From positions 1 through 11,025 of the forward strand of contig JACPZR010000536.1 in NCBI GenBank assembly GCA_016195395.1: a stretch of 11,025 nucleotides of DNA, in the 5' to 3' direction. The position numbers and the translations under genes are program-made. This document shows positions 7,054 to 11,025 of this stretch, one piece after another. Under the pieces are notes generated by a model. That model did not search any database and was not told the DNA's origin. It worked only from the letters and a program-made list of their open reading frames with translations. The DNA comes from Spirochaetia bacterium (GTDB lineage Bacteria > Spirochaetota > Leptospirae > Leptospirales > Leptonemataceae). Each line of letters begins with the position of its first letter. Position 1 is the stretch's first letter.

Positions 7054-7670
7054 CAGCAGCCGGCCGCCTTGCGGATGGAAGTGAGGACGCGGTCGGCTAA
7101 AGTCTCGGGTGTATCGTGTGCGTCCAAGTAGACAGTATCCGGTGGCAGCACCGCGCGAAACCGGCTGTCGATAGCACGCAGTATTCCTTCCTCTTCAAAG
7201 ATTTCTCGGGCTTCGCGTCCGCTGATACGATGCACCGCCGTCTCCGCCGGGAGAGCCAGAAAGAAAACCAGATCCGGCCGGGGAAATCCTCGCTCCAGAT
7301 TCATGTCCACGATCTCCACGGGATGGGGCGGCTTCGACTCATCCCCCTGATAGGCCGCTGTGGAGTAGTAATAGCGATCTTGAAGGATCAGCGCTCCGGA
7401 AGCAAGGAGCGGACGGATGTTCCGCGCGACGTTGTCCGCCCTGTCACGGAGAAACAAGTCGATCCACTCGTTACGATCCGTTCCGGAAGGGGCTGCCAGA
7501 CGCTTGCGGATTTCACGTCCCGTTTCAAAGTCCGTGGGTTCCCTTAAAAACTGAACGTCCGTAAATCGGTGTGAGATCTCAGGGTGATTGGGACCCGGGA
7601 GCGCCCCCTGCAGGAGCGACAAGAGCGTAGATTTGCCGGACCCGTCGATCCCTTCAAAAACGCAGAACAT
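7053..7670 (-). CDS. tmk: Thymidylate (dTMP) kinase
   Basis: Predicted dTMP kinase, which phosphorylates dTMP to dTDP with ATP in the last committed steps of dTTP synthesis. From the ATG at 7670 it has 205 residues, within the usual range; an in-frame GTG at 7682 would add four (MSSG). Features: FEGIDGSGKST P-loop at 5-15, FLREPTDFETG at about 41-51 in place of the more usual EPGGT segment, LQDRYYYSTAAYQG with the DRY motif at 98-100, and the LID-like SGREAREIFEEEG at about 150-162. A C-terminal YLDAHDTPETLADRV is typical of the family. The EPTDFETGREIRKRL variant suggests a divergent branch of Tmk. The gene is first in a two-gene minus-strand operon with the adenosyltransferase and is divergent from the 445-residue membrane protein gene. 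Instead of a Shine-Dalgarno sequence, CCTCC lies just before the start. Confidence 0.94.
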   Translation of the reverse strand: MFCVFEGIDGSGKSTLLSLLQGALPGPNHPEISHRFTDVQFLREPTDFETGREIRKRLAAPSGTDRNEWIDLFLRDRADNVARNIRPLLASGALILQDRYYYSTAAYQGDESKPPHPVEIVDMNLERGFPRPDLVFFLALPAETAVHRISGREAREIFEEEGILRAIDSRFRAVLPPDTVYLDAHDTPETLADRVLTSIRKAAGC

Positions 7671-7762
7671 ACCGGAGGACACAAGGCTCGATCGGGCTTC
7701 CTATGCTTTTCGTCACTCGTTTTTCGCATTGACCCGTATCCGGGCGCGGACAAACACCTCCT

Positions 7763-9100
7763 ATGGATTCTTCTCGCAGCTCCAAGTCCGGTGCACGACG
7801 ATTTTCGTGGTATGGCCTCGTCTTTACAGTCGTTTCTGGAATCAATCTTCTCTTCATCTTGTTCGACTTTACTTATCTGCGTTTCCGTGACGTCTACTTC
7901 GACTACCTGCCGGCCGTGCAGAGGCTCTATGATCCTCTGAAAGGCATTGAGCCGCACCGGTTCACTACCGAGTACCTGGCTGAGTTTGACAGACTCGCCG
8001 CGGCTTTGCAGGCAGGAGGCACAGGTAAAGAGGCGGATGAGGCCCAAAAGCAGCTGCGTGAGTCCATGACAACGCTCAGCAGGCGGATGATCGATGACAG
8101 CCCGTTTACCACCGCGCACAAAGACGGCGCACTCGAGCTGATCAAGAAACGGATGCGTGAACATCCCAAAGAAAAAGAGGAATCCGCCAAGGCAGCGTTT
8201 GCGAAATTCTTCAGCGAAGCCAACCTGTCCAAGGACAATCCCGCGCGCCTGAAAAGTGAACTTGATTTCTTCAATGAACGTATCCGTCCCCTGGTGAGCC
8301 GCAACTTCTTCCGCCATATTGGCGAGGACGGCGAGCCTGTGGATCTGTTTTACCGGTGCGACCTGGGATTTGTCGTTTTCTTCTGGCTGGACTTCCTGTT
8401 CCGCTGGGGGCTTGCGCTCTACCGGCGCGAACTCCGCAAGTGGTATCTGTTTCCCATCCGCCGCTGGTATGAAGTTTTCAACCTGGTGTCCCCGCATCAT
8501 GACGCATGGGTCCGGTTGGGACGTTTTATCTGCTTTGGTTTTAGAATCAGAGAGTTTGGCTTTGTTCCCGGAGGCGGAATCCTGCCGGACATCATACACG
8601 ATAACGCTGCGGTGATCGCGGACGAGATCTCAGACATCGTAATGGTGAACATTCTTACGCAGACGCAGGCGATGATCAGAAGCCAGAGACCGGGGGAATT
8701 GCTGAACTCGTCTCTGGGGCGCGAGCTTGTGAAGGGCCGTGAGTTGATCGAGTCGCAGCTGGACATTGTGGCCGCGCGCGTACTACCACAGCTGACAAAA
8801 GAAATCACAGACATGGTCATTTTCTCCATCAACCGCGCCATGGAACCGTGGCTTGTGTCCCCCATTGGGTTTGCAGTGCGCATTGGACTGATCAACGTGA
8901 ATGCGGGGATCAGGGACGGCTTGAAGGCTGCGCTCGCGGATCCGGAAGGCGTAGAGAAGATGAAAGGCATTCTGCGGAAGTCTGTGCAGACCGGTATGAT
9001 GGAACTGGTGAGAACAGAGAACCTGGCGCAGCTCCAGACCAAGTCCACGGAACTCATTGAAGAAATGAAGCGCTGGATTGTGGAGGAAGGCGCTGACTGA
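7763..9100 (+). CDS. Membrane protein of unknown family, upstream of rarA
   Basis: A 445-residue protein I cannot assign. A basic N-terminus precedes a hydrophobic segment (about 17-36). A charged, helical region rich in Lys, Glu and Ala (about 65-180) follows, then a second hydrophobic segment (about 200-219, FVVFFWLDFLFRWGLAL). Arg/Trp-rich amphipathic sequence comes next (RRELRKWYLF, RRWYEVFNLV, WVRLGRFICFGFRIREFGF). The C-terminal 170 residues are mostly helical with repeated LVKGRELIESQLDIVAA-type stretches and end in a probable coiled coil (412-440). The middle part is loosely reminiscent of the S2-S4 region of ion-channel voltage sensors, but no selectivity filter is seen, so that is a weak analogy. 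The start ATG has no Shine-Dalgarno sequence; ACCTCCT immediately precedes it. It overlaps rarA by up to 23 bases, so the pair is probably cotranscribed. A 351-codon antisense frame over this gene is treated as a shadow. Confidence 0.8.
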   Translation: MDSSRSSKSGARRFSWYGLVFTVVSGINLLFILFDFTYLRFRDVYFDYLPAVQRLYDPLKGIEPHRFTTEYLAEFDRLAAALQAGGTGKEADEAQKQLRESMTTLSRRMIDDSPFTTAHKDGALELIKKRMREHPKEKEESAKAAFAKFFSEANLSKDNPARLKSELDFFNERIRPLVSRNFFRHIGEDGEPVDLFYRCDLGFVVFFWLDFLFRWGLALYRRELRKWYLFPIRRWYEVFNLVSPHHDAWVRLGRFICFGFRIREFGFVPGGGILPDIIHDNAAVIADEISDIVMVNILTQTQAMIRSQRPGELLNSSLGRELVKGRELIESQLDIVAARVLPQLTKEITDMVIFSINRAMEPWLVSPIGFAVRIGLINVNAGIRDGLKAALADPEGVEKMKGILRKSVQTGMMELVRTENLAQLQTKSTELIEEMKRWIVEEGAD

Positions 9101-10373
9101 ATCGTTGTTTTCCGCGGAGGAGCCGCTTCCACAGCGGCTTCGTCCGGCCAGTTGGGAGGAGTTTGTGGGTCAGGAGAAACTGACCAAGCTCCTCCGCGCG
9201 CGTCCCGTTCATTCCATGGTTCTCTACGGTCCGCCGGGAACCGGTAAGACCACGCTCGCGGGGCTCCTGGCCAAAGAGTCGGGCCTGGTGTTCCGGGCCC
9301 TCTCCGCTGTATCGTCCGGGATCAAAGACGTCCGAGACGTTATCGAAGAGGGGAAGTCCGCTTTCTTTGCAGGGAAACGCGTTCTCCTCTTTATCGACGA
9401 AATCCACCGCTTCAGCAAGTCGCAGCAGGACGCGCTCTTGGAGGCCGTGGAGGCGGGGTGGGTGGTCTTCGTGGGCGCTACCACGGAAAATCCTTCGTTT
9501 GAGGTGATCGGTCCGCTGTTGTCCCGATGCCAGGTCTACAGGCTTGAGGCTTTGTCTGTGGAAGCTTTGGGCTTGATTCTGCGGCGTGCTTTGGAAACCG
9601 ACCCGCTTTTCGCCGGCGTGGAACTGGAACAGGAAGCGCAGGCGGCGCTCATTGAAAGCGGCGGCGGGGATGCGCGAAAAATGCTCCGACTGCTGGAAGT
9701 GGCGCGGCGGGGTCTCCCTCTCACCGGAGAGAAGAGAATATCGTATAACGTCATACGCGACACACTGCAGGGAGCCGTCCGCCGGTACGACAAACTGGGA
9801 GAGTTCCACTACGACTATGCAAGCGCTTTCATCAAGAGTCTCCGGGGATCAGACCCTGACGCGGCTCTCCTGTATATGGCCGCCATGCTCGACGGCGGTG
9901 AGGACCCGCTCTTCATTGCCCGACGGATGGTGATCTTTGCGTCCGAGGATGTGGGTAACGCTGCTCCCATGGGTCTCCAACTGGCTGTGGCGGCCTTTCA
10001 AGCGCTCGAACGCATTGGGATGCCGGAGGGCAGGATCATTTTAGCGCAGGCTGCCACATTTCTTGCGTCGGCCCCCAAAAGCAACGCCAGCTACAAAGCC
10101 GTGGATGCGGCGCTCGCCGCGGTGAAAGGCCGGGAGATCGGCGTTCCCAATTTCATCCGTAACGCGCCCACGAAGACCCACGCCTCCGAGGGTGCAGGGC
10201 AGGGATACCGCTACCCGCACGACTTTCCCGGCCATTTCGTGGACGCAGAGTACCGGCCTCCAGGTTTTGAAACAGTACAGCTCTACCATCCGGCGGCGAT
10301 CGGCCAGGAGATTCGTCTGCTCGACCGGCTCCGGCTCTTGTGGCCGCGGCGTAAATACAGTGAAGAGAAATAG
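9078..10373 (+). CDS. rarA: Replication-associated recombination protein A (RarA/MgsA)
   Basis: RarA-family AAA+ ATPase, related to the clamp loader, that acts at stalled replication forks; bacterial homologue of yeast Mgs1 and human WRNIP1. Counting from the TTG at 9078: LRPASWEEFVGQEKL (21-35), Walker A GPPGTGKTT with Lys57, Walker B FIDEIHRF (105-112), sensor 1 GATTENPSF (133-141), and the likely Arg finger in LLSR (Arg150). The C-terminal domain has MLDGGEDPLFIARRMVIFAS and EDVGNA, diagnostic of the family. Length of 431 is normal. The start is uncertain. TTG 9078 has only a weak GAAG upstream; a CTG at 9093 lies 6 bases after GGAGG, and a TTG at 9105 gives the usual short leader. All candidates except 9105 overlap the membrane protein gene, which ends at 9100. 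It converges on the REC-STAS gene with nine bases between stop codons. Confidence 0.95.
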   Translation: MWRKALTESLFSAEEPLPQRLRPASWEEFVGQEKLTKLLRARPVHSMVLYGPPGTGKTTLAGLLAKESGLVFRALSAVSSGIKDVRDVIEEGKSAFFAGKRVLLFIDEIHRFSKSQQDALLEAVEAGWVVFVGATTENPSFEVIGPLLSRCQVYRLEALSVEALGLILRRALETDPLFAGVELEQEAQAALIESGGGDARKMLRLLEVARRGLPLTGEKRISYNVIRDTLQGAVRRYDKLGEFHYDYASAFIKSLRGSDPDAALLYMAAMLDGGEDPLFIARRMVIFASEDVGNAAPMGLQLAVAAFQALERIGMPEGRIILAQAATFLASAPKSNASYKAVDAALAAVKGREIGVPNFIRNAPTKTHASEGAGQGYRYPHDFPGHFVDAEYRPPGFETVQLYHPAAIGQEIRLLDRLRLLWPRRKYSEEK

Positions 10374-10382
10374 ACCGCGCTG

Positions 10383-11025
10383 TCAGGTCTCTGCGTGCAG
10401 GTATTTGGCAAGATCTTCCATCATGATAAAGATCTGCGATTCCGGATTCAGGCCCATCTCGAGCAACGTTACGTAGTGACGGCCCGCGATGACGCGCGGA
10501 TTGCGTCCGGCTGCCATGATGTGCGCAAAGATGGACGATAAATGGTTTCTGCCCTCTTCTGACATTTCCACAAGACCCACGAGGTCCAACGCGATTTCAT
10601 CTTTCCGCGCGCGGCTCAGAAATTCCGACGTTGCGTACTGCGTAAAGCGGCTGAGCATAGTCTTGTCCATGAGCCCGTCCAGATGAAATACGCTCATGCC
10701 GGGGCGGCGGGTCAGTTCCACCGCGCTTGCATCTCCGCGGGCAACGCGAGCGCGTCGCTCCAGCTGCACCAGGTTCCACACGCGGTTCATTTTGGACTTG
10801 AGCGTGTCCGGACGGATGGGTTTGATGATGTAGTCGGACGCGCCAAGGCGCGCGGCCCGCAGAACGTTGTCGCGCTGCACATCAGCCGTGATCATGAGTA
10901 CAGGGAGCCGTTTCAGGTCCGGATTGCGTTTCATTTTTGCAAGGACGTCAAGGCCCGGGATATCAGGGAGCATCTGGTCCAAGAGAACAATATCAGGATG
11001 GGCGTGTTCCAATGCTTTGAGCGCT
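10383..11025 (-). CDS. REC-STAS response regulator, 5' end cut by window edge
   Basis: Incomplete at the window edge: the frame stays open to 11025, and a typical receiver needs about 45 more residues. An internal TTG at 11012 is therefore not the true start. Counting from that TTG, the receiver shows Asp12 in VLLDQMLPD (phosphoacceptor), Thr42 in MITAD and Lys64 in IIKPI. A basic helical linker (about 75-103) leads to a STAS-like domain (105-209) with MSVFHLDGLMDK, EIALDLVGLVEMSEEG and a C-terminal VTLLEMGL followed by IFIMMEDLAKYL. STAS domains act as anti-anti-sigma factors or partners of stressosome proteins. Phosphorylation of the receiver presumably controls the STAS surface. Oddly, the site usually read as DSSG is SEEG here, so the phosphorylatable Ser is replaced by Glu. 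The gene lies tail-to-tail with rarA; a partner kinase or anti-sigma factor may lie beyond the right edge. Confidence 0.87.
   Translation of the reverse strand, partial: ALKALEHAHPDIVLLDQMLPDIPGLDVLAKMKRNPDLKRLPVLMITADVQRDNVLRAARLGASDYIIKPIRPDTLKSKMNRVWNLVQLERRARVARGDASAVELTRRPGMSVFHLDGLMDKTMLSRFTQYATSEFLSRARKDEIALDLVGLVEMSEEGRNHLSSIFAHIMAAGRNPRVIAGRHYVTLLEMGLNPESQIFIMMEDLAKYLHAET

Noticed and set aside
7544..8599. A 351-codon open frame on the minus strand over the membrane protein gene and the start of tmk
   Set aside because: It lies antisense to the 445-residue protein and overlaps tmk in another frame. The product has no recognisable motif, and long antisense frames are common in GC-rich coding DNA. 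The plus-strand protein has membrane segments and a coupled downstream gene.
9054..9809. A 251-codon minus-strand frame opposite rarA
   Set aside because: RarA is unmistakable on the plus strand; the opposite frame is its shadow and shows no domain.
1..11025. CRISPR array, insertion sequence, prophage, toxin-antitoxin or defence island
   Set aside because: No regularly spaced repeats, transposase, integrase, terminal inverted repeats or att-like duplications were seen. Gene content is mostly housekeeping and signalling.

Overview
The window is bacterial chromosomal DNA, GC-rich by eye (a high-50s percentage at a guess), and densely packed. It holds nine protein-coding genes, no RNA gene, no recognisable mobile element and no CRISPR array. 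The gene set (lipoprotein-like signal, DUF4416, BFN-UVR nuclease, PduO-type adenosyltransferase, RarA, PAS-rich hybrid kinase, REC-STAS protein) fits a free-living, environmentally responsive Gram-negative-type bacterium, but nothing fixes the phylum. Several starts look like TTG or GTG alternatives, and only a few genes have a convincing Shine-Dalgarno sequence.

Layout. Bases 1-196 are non-coding, with an AT-rich, palindrome-rich stretch that could be a control region for a gene off the left edge. Next, on the minus strand, a five-PAS hybrid histidine kinase (1520-4618) is followed by a AAA+ ATPase (197-1459) with no promoter-sized gap, so the two probably form a sensory operon. Divergent from the kinase, a plus-strand run holds a DUF4416 protein, a small predicted lipoprotein overlapping it by 35 bases, and a bifunctional nuclease (BFN) with a C-terminal UVR motif. 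This run converges on a minus-strand pair, dTMP kinase (tmk) then PduO-type cob(I)alamin adenosyltransferase, which share one base of stop and start codon. Divergent from tmk, a plus-strand pair follows: an unrecognised 445-residue membrane protein and rarA, also overlapping. Finally a minus-strand REC-STAS response regulator runs off the right edge and converges on rarA.

How the genes may work together. Two groups stand out. One is signalling: the hybrid kinase, its AAA+ partner and the REC-STAS protein. The kinase output module carries no DNA-binding domain, so it presumably acts through phosphotransfer or protein partners. The other is DNA and nucleotide metabolism: tmk, rarA, the BFN-UVR protein, and adenosylcobalamin synthesis, which could feed a B12-dependent ribonucleotide reductase. 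Most of the window is ordinary core genome. The less familiar parts are the N-terminal region of the AAA+ protein, the 445-residue membrane protein coupled to rarA, the cysteine-containing lipoprotein, and the STAS domain with Glu where the phosphorylatable Ser normally lies.
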